This document shows positions 9,764 through 20,115 of a stretch of DNA of 64,000 nucleotides, piece after piece. Within the stretch, counting starts at the first letter, position 1; every line of letters begins with the position of its first letter. The notes beneath the pieces are model-generated. The model was not told the origin of the DNA. It did not search any database and saw nothing but the letters and a program-made list of their open reading frames with translations. The stretch comes from Halothiobacillus diazotrophicus (GTDB lineage Bacteria > Pseudomonadota > Gammaproteobacteria > Halothiobacillales > Halothiobacillaceae), in assembly GCF_001663815.1 (NCBI RefSeq), contig NZ_CP016027.1:2119001-2183000 (forward strand), given 5' to 3'. Both the position numbers and the translations under genes were made by a program.

Positions 9764-11056
9764 TTATCGCAGCGTGTCGGGGATCATCTCGTTGGCCCAG
9801 AGGGATTCGACAGTCTCCCGGGCGCGGACGAGACGCGCTTCACCGGCATCGATCAGGACCTCGGCCGGTCGCCCCCGGGTGTTGTAGTTCGATGCCATGG
9901 AAAAACCATAGGCGCCGGCACCGAGAACCGCAAGGAGATCGCCCGGGGCGAGGGCCAGATTGCGGGCATGGCCCAGAAAATCCCCGGTCTCGCAGACCGG
10001 GCCCACGATTTCCCAGGTGGCGGGCGGCAGGGTTGCATGTGGCGTCACCGGCTCGATGGCCATCACGCTGCTGTAGAGGGCGGGGCGCATCAGGTCGTTC
10101 ATGGCCGCGTCGACGATCGCGAAGGATTTGCCGTCGTCGGGATGGGGCTTGAGGTATTCGACCCGGGTCAGCAGGACGCCCGCGGGGCCGACGAGAAAGC
10201 GCCCGGGCTCCAGGTAGATCGGCAGGTGCCGTGCGATCGGGTGCGCATCGACGATGTCCACGACGGCACGTACCCAGTCCGCGGCGTCCGGCGGCGTTTC
10301 GTCGGTATAGCGGATACCCAGCCCGCCGCCGAGGTCGAGGTGCTTGATCTCGATGCCTTCCAGCACGAGCTGATCCAGCAACGCCAGCACGCGCGCTGCC
10401 GCATCGGAAAACGGCGTCACGTCGGTCAGCTGGGAGCCGATGTGGCAGTCGATCCCCACCACGCTGAGATGCGGGTCTCGGGCGGCCTGGCGATAAAGCG
10501 CCGGTGCATGCGCGATCGGAATGCCGAACTTGTTGTCCTTGAGACCCGTGGAGATGTAAGGGTGGGTCTTGGCGTCCACATCGGGGTTGACGCGCAGCGA
10601 GATGGGCGCGATCCGGTCCATCTCGCGGGCAATCTCGCTGACCCGGCTCAGTTCGGCCGCGGATTCCACGTTCAGGCAGCCGATCCCGGCCTCGAGGGCC
10701 GCCGCGATTTCATCACGCCGCTTGCCGACGCCGGAAAACACGATCTTGTGGGGCGCGCCGCCCGCAGCCAGCACCCGCTGGAGTTCACCGCCGGATACGA
10801 TGTCGAACCCGGCGCCCAGACGTGCGAGCAGGGCGAGGATGGCCAGATTGCTGTTGGCCTTGACGGCGTAGCAGATCTGATGCGGTCGATCGCCGAAGGC
10901 TCGGGTCAGGTCGGAATAGGCCTGCGCGATAGCGCTTCGTGCATAGACGTAGGTCGGCGTGCCGAAGTCCCGGGCGATCCGGCTCAGGGGCGTGCCATCC
11001 AGGCTCAGTTCGTGTTCCGCGCCGCGCGCGAGATGGGCATAGGGTAATGGATTCAT
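9764..11056 (-). CDS. lysA: Diaminopimelate decarboxylase
   Basis: PLP-dependent decarboxylase making L-lysine from meso-diaminopimelate, last step of the DAP pathway (430 aa, typical length). Visible motifs are the PLP-lysine segment YAVKANSN, the HIGSQLT motif, the phosphate-binding glycine loop region and the dimer-interface active-site CETGDFLG. It sits 24 bp downstream of lptM. This lptM-lysA order is common in gammaproteobacteria, although dapF, often next, is absent here and replaced by the oxidative-stress genes. Confidence 0.96.
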   Translation of the reverse strand: MNPLPYAHLARGAEHELSLDGTPLSRIARDFGTPTYVYARSAIAQAYSDLTRAFGDRPHQICYAVKANSNLAILALLARLGAGFDIVSGGELQRVLAAGGAPHKIVFSGVGKRRDEIAAALEAGIGCLNVESAAELSRVSEIAREMDRIAPISLRVNPDVDAKTHPYISTGLKDNKFGIPIAHAPALYRQAARDPHLSVVGIDCHIGSQLTDVTPFSDAAARVLALLDQLVLEGIEIKHLDLGGGLGIRYTDETPPDAADWVRAVVDIVDAHPIARHLPIYLEPGRFLVGPAGVLLTRVEYLKPHPDDGKSFAIVDAAMNDLMRPALYSSVMAIEPVTPHATLPPATWEIVGPVCETGDFLGHARNLALAPGDLLAVLGAGAYGFSMASNYNTRGRPAEVLIDAGEARLVRARETVESLWANEMIPDTLR

Positions 11057-11080
11057 GATGGTGGTGGTGGGGGGTGATGT

Positions 11081-11239
11081 TCAGGGTTGGGCTTTCGTGC
11101 CGGACGTCGCCGGTGCGGCAGATTGCTGAGGCGCATCCTGCTGTTGGGGCAGGATGAGGGGACCTTTCTGGCCGCAGCCGCTCAAGAGCACGGCGCATAG
11201 GGCCAGGCCGAGGTATCCGACGAGGTGGCGACAGGTCAT
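11081..11239 (-). CDS. lptM: LptM (YifL)-type small lipoprotein
   Basis: A 52-aa lipoprotein. ATG at 11239 gives MTCRHLVGYLGLALCAVLLSG-C, with lipobox LLSGC followed by the family hallmark GQKGPL. LptM assists maturation of the LptDE lipopolysaccharide translocon in E. coli. Longer in-frame starts would put a charged segment before the signal peptide and are not favoured. The mature part is short and Gln/Ala/Pro-rich. It is probably co-transcribed with lysA. Confidence 0.88.
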   Translation of the reverse strand: MTCRHLVGYLGLALCAVLLSGCGQKGPLILPQQQDAPQQSAAPATSGTKAQP

Positions 11240-11325
11240 GATGGGTTCCGGATTTCGAGGTGATTGAGCTCGTAGTGTGCCAGTTCGGTCACCGGTTTTC
11301 GAGCGCGCCTGCATGCATTACCGGG

Positions 11326-12636
11326 TTAGTCCCGGGGGGCGGCAAGCACGGCAAAGAAGAAGCCGTCACTGCCCTGTCGGTCCGGTCGCAGACGGGCCAT
11401 GCCGTTCGGGTCCGTCTCCACATGGCGGCTGATCTCTTCCGGCAGGGCGGTCAGGCGCCAGTTCGGGTGCCGCGCCAGAAACGCCATGACCTGCACTTCG
11501 TTCTCTTCCCGCCAGAGACTGCAGGTCGCATAAACGAGCAGACCGCCTGGTCGGGTCAACATGGCCCCTTCGTCCAGCAGGCGGCTTTGCGTGGTGCAGA
11601 GGGCGGCCAGATCGATGTCCGCCTGTTTCAGTTCCGGGTGTCGCCGGAACGTGCCCGACCCCGAGCAGGGCGCGTCGACGAGCACGCGATCGAAGGGCGC
11701 GCGTTGGGTCAGTGCCGGGTCCTTGCCCGAGACGATCGGCAGGCATTCGATGTTGTTCAGGCCGGCGCGACGACTCCGTTCGGGCAGTCGCGCCAGTCGG
11801 TCTGCGTCCACGTCGCAGGCCAGAATTCGTCCCCGCGTCCCCACGGCCTGGGCCAGACCCAGCGACTTGCCGCCCGCACCGGCACACAGGTCGAGAACGT
11901 GCTGGCCCTCGGCCGCCTGGCAGGCGGCAGTGATCCATTGGCTGCCGGCATCCTGAATCTCGAATGCGCCGGCGCGGTAGCTGGGCAGCCCAGTCAGGGC
12001 GGCGCTGTCGTGGATGCGAATGCCCAGCGGTAGGCCGGGTATGGGCGTGCCGCGAATCCCGGTGCTTGCCAGATCGGCTAGAACTTCGTCACGCGTCCCC
12101 CCGCCCACATTGACGCGGAGGTCCGTCGGTGCACGTTCAAGGAGGGCTGTGGCGACGGCAGCGGCTGCGTCGCCGAAGGCCTCGATCAACCGCCGGCTAT
12201 CCGCGTCGGACAGGCTGAACTGCATGCCAAGTGCGGGCACGGGGTCCGCAGCCATCACCAGGGGACTGGCGATGACTGCGGTATCGACGCCGGTCAGTTC
12301 GCTCAGGCGCTCATCGAGTCGCCCGGCGCACTTCAGCGCCATGCCCAGTCGACCAAGCGTCGACGTCGGGTTCGGGGCGAGCAGTGTGTCGAGCAGTCGC
12401 CAATGCCGCAGGACGAAAAAGACGAGTGTCTGAAGGATCAGTCGATCGCGCTTGCCGAGCTTGCGTTCCGCGCGGAAGGCCTGATGCAGCACCCGATCGC
12501 TGGCCTGGCCCTGTTCCCTGATCTGGTCGATGAGCGCCGCGGCGCGCGTCAGTTGTTGCGGAAAGATGCGGCAGTCGGGCAGATCGATGGTCGGCAGTGC
12601 GCTACACGGGGCGTTTTGGGGGGCGATGGCATTCAT
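11326..12636 (-). CDS. rsmB: 16S rRNA (cytosine-C5)-methyltransferase RsmB/Sun
   Basis: SAM-dependent m5C methyltransferase of the NOL1/NOP2/Sun family (436 aa). The helical NusB-like N-terminal domain covers about residues 1-140. The Rossmann domain carries SAM motif DLCAGAGGKSLG, the PCS motif DAPCSGSGTFRRHPE and the catalytic-cysteine motif YATCSL. RsmB methylates C967 of 16S rRNA in E. coli. The usual neighbours fmt and def are not next to it. It is divergent from the hydrolase gene at 12735. Confidence 0.9.
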   Translation of the reverse strand: MNAIAPQNAPCSALPTIDLPDCRIFPQQLTRAAALIDQIREQGQASDRVLHQAFRAERKLGKRDRLILQTLVFFVLRHWRLLDTLLAPNPTSTLGRLGMALKCAGRLDERLSELTGVDTAVIASPLVMAADPVPALGMQFSLSDADSRRLIEAFGDAAAAVATALLERAPTDLRVNVGGGTRDEVLADLASTGIRGTPIPGLPLGIRIHDSAALTGLPSYRAGAFEIQDAGSQWITAACQAAEGQHVLDLCAGAGGKSLGLAQAVGTRGRILACDVDADRLARLPERSRRAGLNNIECLPIVSGKDPALTQRAPFDRVLVDAPCSGSGTFRRHPELKQADIDLAALCTTQSRLLDEGAMLTRPGGLLVYATCSLWREENEVQVMAFLARHPNWRLTALPEEISRHVETDPNGMARLRPDRQGSDGFFFAVLAAPRD

Positions 12637-12734
12637 GCGTGCATGATTGCACGAAGCGCGTGCATTTTCCCGTGGAGGCGGTCTGTTAGTATGTGCGGAT
12701 TGTTCAATTTTCGGCGCAATGGAAAATCAGGTCT

Positions 12735-13547
12735 ATGTCTCAGCCCGTCTCACTCAACTTCGAAGAATCCGGTGGCGGCCTGCCGGTGCTCATCATGCAC
12801 GGCTTGTTCGGCTCGCTGGCGAATTGGCGTGGAGTTGCCCGGTCGCTGTCGGACACGTACCGGGTCATCAATCTGGATTTGCGCAATCATGGTCGATCCC
12901 CCTGGGCACCCGGCCTGAGTTATTCCGACATGGCCGATGACGTGTTGCGGCTCATGGATCGACTGGGTCTGGAGCGTGCCAAGCTGATCGGTCATTCGTT
13001 GGGCGGGAAGTTGGCGATGGTCCTGGCCGATCGCGCGCCGGAGCGATTTACCCGAATGGTCGTGGTCGACATCGCACCCAAGGCCTATCCTGCCTGGCAC
13101 CAGGACGTTTTTGCGGCATTGCGCGCGGTTGATCTGACGGCGATCGAGTCGCGGGACGAAGCGCGCATGCAAATGGCACAGCATGTGTTCGATCCCGAAG
13201 TGCGGGCGTTCCTGACCGCAAACCTCATGCATGGACCGGATGCGGGATGGCATTGGCGCTTCAATCTGGAGGAGCTTGCCCGGGCCTATCCCGAAACCTC
13301 TCTCATGCCGGTGCTTCACGGTTTTTTCTGCGGCCCCGCGTTGTTCATCCGGGGTGCCGGTTCGGCCTACATCGAGCCGGTTGACGAGCCGTTGATGTCA
13401 CGTCAGTTTCCCGGCAGTTGCCTGTGTACCCTGCCCCGGGCCAAGCACTGGCCGCATGTGGAAGATCCGCAGGGATTTCTGCAGGCGGTTCGCCGTTTTT
13501 TTGTCAGTGGCTGCGATTCGTTTCAGAGCCTCGATCACGCTCTGTGA
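12735..13547 (+). CDS. Alpha/beta-fold hydrolase (YbfF-like esterase)
   Basis: Cytoplasmic alpha/beta hydrolase, 270 aa. It has the oxyanion-loop motif HGLFGS, the nucleophile elbow GHSLGG (S88), a DLRNHGRS segment typical of YbfF-type esterases and a C-terminal catalytic-His region (AKHWPHVEDP). I chose ATG 12735 (MSQPVSLNF) over an upstream in-frame ATG at 12693, because homology to the fold begins at LNFEESG. The substrate cannot be inferred. The gene ends 18 bp before the GacA-like box of the RNA gene that follows. Confidence 0.85.
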   Translation: MSQPVSLNFEESGGGLPVLIMHGLFGSLANWRGVARSLSDTYRVINLDLRNHGRSPWAPGLSYSDMADDVLRLMDRLGLERAKLIGHSLGGKLAMVLADRAPERFTRMVVVDIAPKAYPAWHQDVFAALRAVDLTAIESRDEARMQMAQHVFDPEVRAFLTANLMHGPDAGWHWRFNLEELARAYPETSLMPVLHGFFCGPALFIRGAGSAYIEPVDEPLMSRQFPGSCLCTLPRAKHWPHVEDPQGFLQAVRRFFVSGCDSFQSLDHAL

Positions 13548-13564
13548 GCATGTGATGCTCGATC

Positions 13565-13582
13565 TGTAGGATTATTCCTACA
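13565..13582 (+). promoter_or_regulatory. GacA/UvrY-type activator box
   Basis: TGTAGG-N6-CCTACA, a perfect 18-bp inverted repeat. The known upstream activating sequence for GacA-controlled small RNAs of the Csr/Rsm family is TGTAAG-N6-CTTACA: same spacing, one changed base per arm. It lies about 64 bp before the inferred RNA start (a possible -10 is TACAAC, 13625-13630). No good -35 is seen, as expected for an activator-dependent promoter. Confidence 0.68.
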
Positions 13583-13797
13583 CGATTAACCGCTTATTCT
13601 GACGGAACTTGCCCCCGTTCACGCTACAACTTGTCACAGATGTTCGTCATGATGGCCTCGTGTTCGGAAACACAGCGGCAGGACGCCGATTTTGTCTGTT
13701 CATGGATGATCAGACAGCACTCAATGGATCGATGCCCAAGGATGGGCTGGCCACGGCAGGGATGCCGTGGCCGAACTGCTTTCGGATGAGCAGCGTG

Positions 13798-13876
13798 ACC
13801 AGGGATGACTTGTTACCAGGGATGACTTGTTACCAGGGATGACCTGTGACCAGGGATGACCTGTGACCAGGGATGA
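13798..13876 (+). repeat. 17-bp direct tandem repeat inside the CsrB-like RNA
   Basis: Four full copies and a partial fifth of a 17-bp unit (accagggatgacttgtt or accagggatgacctgtg), starting at 13798, 13815, 13832, 13849 and 13866. Each copy provides one CAGGGATG CsrA-type motif. Copies 1-2 and 3-4 are identical pairs, suggesting recent duplication by slippage. Confidence 0.92.
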
Positions 13877-14126
13877 TCAAGGGATCAACGAAGGATTCAC
13901 ACGGAAGTCTTCAGGATGATGCGCAAGGATGCGGCGGCAGGATGCCGACAGGGAAGCGTGTTGTACTGGACAGGATGTCTTGCAGAGGTTCGGGACGAAT
14001 CTCCTTCGCGCGTGGCCGTAGGATTGCTCGGCTGCGGGCCGCCCAGGGATGGGCAAAACTGATCAGTTCAACCTTTGACTGTGTCCATGACGGGCATGTC
14101 AGGATCGAACCATGGAACGGGTTCTT

Positions 14127-14143
14127 GGCCAGGATGGCCTTTT
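14127..14143 (+). terminator. Candidate terminator of the CsrB-like RNA
   Basis: GGCC-AGGAT-GGCC followed by TTTT. The loop again holds a GGA motif. The 4-bp stem is short, so the true end might lie slightly downstream, but nothing stronger is visible before queA. Confidence 0.45.
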
Positions 14144-14251
14144 CTGCTTGATTTCCCCGCCCTATTCACAAAGCAACCGCCGTATTGGGCACTGAAGGGC
14201 CGATGTCACCGCTACAGCCCGAATTGTCAGCCGTGATAGACTGCGCGCGCC

Positions 14252-16466
<2,215 letters not shown>

Positions 16467-16644
16467 CCGACCTGCGGGGTGCGGGACAACCCGCCCGGCA
16501 CGTCGAACCACGGGTTGCCCGTCTTGCCAAAACACCGGGAACTTGCCGGGTCTGTGGCATACTAACGAACGCATTATTCGCGGGTCGACTGGTTTGACTT
16601 GATGATCAATTCACAAAACAACGTGTTACGAGGAGTACAGCATA

Positions 16645-16986
16645 ATGTTCCTGATTTCGGATGCCCTGGCTGAAGCAGCGCCCGCCGCGGCCCAGCAGCC
16701 CAGTATGATTGCAACGTTCTTGCCGCTGGTGCTGATTTTCGGTGTCATGTACTTCCTGCTGATTCGTCCTCAGGTCAAGCGTCAGAAAGAACACAAGAAG
16801 CTGGTCGAAGCGATCGAGAAAGGCGATGAGGTCATCACCAACGGCGGCATGCTGGGACGCGTGATCAAGCTGTCGGACGGCTTCATCACCATCGAAGTCT
16901 CCGATGGCGTGACCGTGGTCGTGCAGCGGCAGGCCGTGGCAACCGTCATGCCCAAGGGTACGCTCAAGGACATGCGCGACGCGTAA
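16645..16986 (+). CDS. yajC: Sec translocon accessory subunit YajC
   Basis: Small inner-membrane protein (113 aa) of the SecDF-YajC complex. It has one transmembrane segment (about residues 22-42, TFLPLVLIFGVMYFLLI) followed by the family motif RPQVKRQKEHKKL and a basic/acidic cytoplasmic tail. GAGGAG lies upstream of the ATG. The 178-bp gap after tgt suggests its own promoter; TTGACT occurs in it but no convincing -10. Confidence 0.96.
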   Translation: MFLISDALAEAAPAAAQQPSMIATFLPLVLIFGVMYFLLIRPQVKRQKEHKKLVEAIEKGDEVITNGGMLGRVIKLSDGFITIEVSDGVTVVVQRQAVATVMPKGTLKDMRDA

Positions 16987-16994
16987 TCCTTCCC

Positions 16995-17026
16995 ATCCGG
17001 CCCGTACCATCATGGACGGGCCGGAT
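16995..17026 (+). terminator. Hairpin between yajC and secD
   Basis: Perfect 11-bp stem (ATCCGGCCCGT and its complement) with a 10-nt loop, 8 bp after the yajC stop, followed by CCTTATT. It could act as a partial terminator or mRNA stabiliser lowering or separating secDF expression relative to yajC. Confidence 0.5.
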
Positions 17027-17094
17027 CCTTATTGATTCCCGGTTCGTCCATGAAGGCGCGGACCGTTGTCTGACTCGAGTTACAGGCGTTTACG

Positions 17095-18957
17095 ATGAAT
17101 CGTTATCCCTGGTGGAAAAACCTGATCATTATCCTGGTGCTGGCACTGGGAGTCTTTCTGGCGTTGCCCAACATCTACGGGGAAAATCCCGCCCTGCAGA
17201 TTTCCAAGCGCAATGCGTCGGTTGATGCCGCGGCATTGGCCCAGGCGGAGACGGCGCTCAAGGCGGCGCATATTCCCGTCAAGAGTGCCCGGATCGAAGG
17301 GCAGGATGGTCTGATCCAGTTTGATTCCACCGACGCGCAGCTCAAGGCCGTCAATGTCGTGCGCACGGCGCTGGGCGAGGATTATCCGGTCGCCCTGAAT
17401 CTGGCGCCGGCCGCGCCGCGCTGGATGACGGATCTGGGCGTCAAGCCGATGTTCCTGGGCCTGGATTTGCGCGGCGGGGTGCATTTCCTGATGCAAATCG
17501 ACATGAAGGCAGCGATCAAGACGGCGCTGGAGCGTCGAGTGGATGGCATGCGCGGTGACCTGCGGCAGGCAAATATCCGGTACATCAGTGCCGATGTCGA
17601 CAAGGACGATCAAATTGCCCTGCGGTTTCCCGATGCCGCGGTTCGGGATGCGGCCGCCAAGGCCCTGGAGGGTAATTATCCGGAGTTGCGATTCCAGTCG
17701 GTCGATCGGGATGGACAGCCGTTTCTAACCGCCCAGCTTACCGAGCAGGGCGCCACGGCGGAGCGGAAAGCCGCTCTGGAGCAGAACATCACCACATTGC
17801 GCAATCGCGTCAACGAGCTCGGCGTGGCCGAGCCGCTGATCCAGCAGCAGGGCGACGATCGAATCGTGGTCGAACTGCCGGGTATCCAGGATACGGTGCG
17901 GGCCAAGGAGATCATCGGCGCCACGGCGACGCTGGAATTCCGCCTGGTGGCGGGAACCCCCTCGGATTGGCTCGATGCGCAGCAGTCCGGCCATGTGCCG
18001 CCCGATGCGCGGCTGTATCATGAAAAGAACGGCCAGCCGGTGCTGCTGAAGCGGCAGGTGATCGTGACCGGCGATCGGATCACGGGGGCGTCCTCCGGCT
18101 TCGATCAGCGTTCCGGCTCGCCGGCGGTGTTCGTCAATCTGGATGGTCAGGGCGCGCGACGCATGGCGGATATCACGGGGCAGAACATCGGCAAGCAGAT
18201 GGGCGTCGTGTTTATCGAGCATCGCACGGAAACGAAGATGGTCGACGGCAAGCCGGTCAAGGACAAGAAACTGATCCAGCAGGTCATCAACGTGGCCACG
18301 ATTCAGGATCAGTTGGCCAATCGTTTCCAGATCACCGGACTGGATTCGCCCAACGAGGCGCGTGATCTCGCGCTGCTGCTGCGGGCGGGTGCTTTGCGTG
18401 CGCCCATGGACATCGTCGAGGAGCGCACAGTCGGCCCGAGCCTGGGGGCGGCCAATATCCAATCGGGCATCGATGCCTCCATTCTCGGCTTCGCGCTGGT
18501 CGCCGTGTTCATGATGATTTACTACCGGGTGTTCGGGACGGTTTCCGTCGTGGCGTTGGGGGTAAATCTCGTCCTGATCGTCGCGGCGCTCTCACTGCTC
18601 CAGGCCACGCTGACGTTGCCGGGTATTGCCGGTATGGTGCTGACCCTCGGGATCGCGGTCGATGCCAACGTGTTGATCAACGAGCGCATCCGCGAGGAAC
18701 TGCGCAACGGCATGACGCCCCAGGCCGCCATCAAGGCGGGCTACGAACGGGCGTTCGCGACCATTCTGGATTCGCACGTCACGACGCTGCTGGCGGCACT
18801 GGCGCTGTTCGCCCTGGGCTCCGGGCCGATCAAGGGGTTTGCCGTCACGCTCAGCATCGGGATCATGGCCTCCATGTTTACCGCCATCATGGTGACGCGT
18901 GCCCTGATCAACCTGATCTACGGTCGTCGTACCCGACTGACCCAGTTGTCCATCTGA
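17095..18957 (+). CDS. secD: Protein translocase subunit SecD
   Basis: SecD (620 aa) with SecF uses the proton motive force to pull secreted proteins through SecYEG. It has an N-terminal TM (about residues 8-26), a large periplasmic P1 domain with the D1 motif LDLRGGVHFLMQID, and five further TM segments in the last 180 residues (from about 455), including TLPGIAGMVLTLGIAVDANVLI. Length matches E. coli SecD. Confidence 0.97.
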   Translation: MNRYPWWKNLIIILVLALGVFLALPNIYGENPALQISKRNASVDAAALAQAETALKAAHIPVKSARIEGQDGLIQFDSTDAQLKAVNVVRTALGEDYPVALNLAPAAPRWMTDLGVKPMFLGLDLRGGVHFLMQIDMKAAIKTALERRVDGMRGDLRQANIRYISADVDKDDQIALRFPDAAVRDAAAKALEGNYPELRFQSVDRDGQPFLTAQLTEQGATAERKAALEQNITTLRNRVNELGVAEPLIQQQGDDRIVVELPGIQDTVRAKEIIGATATLEFRLVAGTPSDWLDAQQSGHVPPDARLYHEKNGQPVLLKRQVIVTGDRITGASSGFDQRSGSPAVFVNLDGQGARRMADITGQNIGKQMGVVFIEHRTETKMVDGKPVKDKKLIQQVINVATIQDQLANRFQITGLDSPNEARDLALLLRAGALRAPMDIVEERTVGPSLGAANIQSGIDASILGFALVAVFMMIYYRVFGTVSVVALGVNLVLIVAALSLLQATLTLPGIAGMVLTLGIAVDANVLINERIREELRNGMTPQAAIKAGYERAFATILDSHVTTLLAALALFALGSGPIKGFAVTLSIGIMASMFTAIMVTRALINLIYGRRTRLTQLSI

Positions 18958-19047
18958 TTTGTACCTGATGCGCCACGGTACCTTGCTGATCGAGACGCCG
19001 ATCGCGGACCTTGGCCGCACACCATTTTTCATTGAGAGCGCACGGTT

Positions 19048-19983
19048 ATGAACCTGTTTCCGCTGGATTCAAAATTCGATTTCTTCGGCAAGCGATATAT
19101 CGCATACGGCGTGTCCATCCTGATGCTGGTGCTGTCCATCGTTGCGTTGAGCACGAAGGGCATCAACATGGGGCTCGATTTCACCGGGGGCGTGGTGATC
19201 GAGGTCGGTTATCCGAAGGCCGCTGACCTGGATGCCGTACGTGCGCTGCTGAAGAAGAGCGATTTCCCCGATGCGGTCGTGCAGTACTTCGGTTCGAGCG
19301 AGGCGGTGATGATTCGCATGCCCCCCGTGAAAGGGCAGAACCAGAACCAGTTGGCCGACCATGTGCTGAGCGTGTTGAAAACCGAAGATGCGGGCGTCAC
19401 CATGCGACGCGTCGAGTATGTCGGTCCGGCGGTGGGGCAGGAGTTGTTCAACTCGGGCGGGATGGCGCTGCTGGTCGTCCTGGGCGGCATTCTGGTGTAC
19501 GTGGGGCTTCGGTTCCAGTTGAAGCTGGCGGCTGGCGCCGTGCTCGCCCTGGCCCACGATCTGTTCATGGTGCTGGGTTTCGTCAGTGCTCTGGGGATCG
19601 AGTTCAACCTCACCGTGCTGGCCGCGTTCCTGGCGTTGGCCGGTTATTCCATCAACGATACCATCGTGGTCTTCGACCGGATTCGGGAAAACTTCCGCAA
19701 GATCCGCAAGGGCTCCGAAATCGAGGTGATGAATATCTCCACGAACCAGACGATGTCCCGAACGGTGATGACTTCCCTCACGACGTTCCTCACGGTGCTG
19801 TCGCTCTACCTGTTCGGCGGGGAGACCCTGTCGGGCTTTTCGCTCACGCTGCTGGTGGGTATCGTGCTCGGGACCTTCTCGTCGATCTATGTCGCCGCAA
19901 GCCTCGCCCTCGACCTGGGGCTCAAGCGCAAGGATCTGCTCAAGATGACCGACAAGGAAGCGGTGGCCGATACCCAGCCGTAA
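19048..19983 (+). CDS. secF: Protein translocase subunit SecF
   Basis: Partner of SecD (311 aa). TM1 spans about residues 16-35, followed by the conserved GLDFTGGVVIEV and a periplasmic domain. A five-TM bundle carries FLALAGYSINDTIVVFDRIREN and the SMSRTVMTSLTT-type motif (here TMSRTVMTSLTT). A 90-bp gap follows secD, with no promoter evident. A short acidic C-terminus ends the protein. Confidence 0.97.
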   Translation: MNLFPLDSKFDFFGKRYIAYGVSILMLVLSIVALSTKGINMGLDFTGGVVIEVGYPKAADLDAVRALLKKSDFPDAVVQYFGSSEAVMIRMPPVKGQNQNQLADHVLSVLKTEDAGVTMRRVEYVGPAVGQELFNSGGMALLVVLGGILVYVGLRFQLKLAAGAVLALAHDLFMVLGFVSALGIEFNLTVLAAFLALAGYSINDTIVVFDRIRENFRKIRKGSEIEVMNISTNQTMSRTVMTSLTTFLTVLSLYLFGGETLSGFSLTLLVGIVLGTFSSIYVAASLALDLGLKRKDLLKMTDKEAVADTQP

Positions 19984-19990
19984 ACAGAGC

Positions 19991-20036
19991 GCAGGTTACT
20001 GAGGCCCGATCTGGTTGTACGTCGGGTCTCTGCCTG
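19991..20036. terminator. Nested inverted repeat between convergent secF and suhB
   Basis: Outer arms GCAGG/CCTGC enclose inner arms AGGCCCGA/TCGGGTCT (one G-T pair) around an 11-12 nt loop. It is placed between converging genes; no U-tract is seen, so termination is only inferred. Confidence 0.35.
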
Positions 20037-20115
20037 CGCGGGGTGCGTTTTGTCGGGTGATGGCGGGCGTGTGGTCGGCGTGGCTGCCTGACGAGCTGCC
20101 CGATCGACAGAGGGG

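Larger units (their letters stand above)
13637..14145 (+). ncRNA. csrB: CsrB/RsmZ-family CsrA-sequestering small RNA (candidate)
   Basis: About 510 nt without a convincing protein gene contain 27 GGA trinucleotides on this strand (about 9 expected by composition) and only a few TCC. Fifteen are GGATG, many as CAGGATG or CAGGGATG, the repeat that defines CsrB. Many GGA motifs sit in hairpin loops: GTGTT-CGGA-AACAC (13660), CGGC-AGGAC-GCCG (13676), TGTCTG/CAGACA around ATGGAT (13693), GCCC-AAGGAT-GGGC (13734), a 9-bp stem around AGGGAT (13749-13772), CTGCT/AGCAG (13776), TGATC-AAGG-GATCA (13874), CGGC-AGGAT-GCCG (13935), TTCG-GGA-CGAA (13989) and GCCC-AGGGAT-GGGC (14041). It follows a GacA-like box and ends in a GC hairpin with TTTT. 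Such RNAs titrate CsrA/RsmA. Ends are inferred, not measured. Rfam CsrB/RsmY/RsmZ models may not cover this sequence. Confidence 0.8.

Noticed and set aside
13609-13842. Small open frame over the first half of the GGA-rich region
   Set aside because: No Shine-Dalgarno sequence, no family resemblance, and its sequence is explained by GGATG repeats and RNA hairpins.
13798-13876. CRISPR-like direct repeats
   Set aside because: 17-bp units follow each other without unique spacers, and no cas genes are near; they are tandem repeats within the RNA.
13873-14151. Small open frame over the second half of the GGA-rich region
   Set aside because: Same reasons; the hairpin loop pattern runs across it without regard to codon phase.
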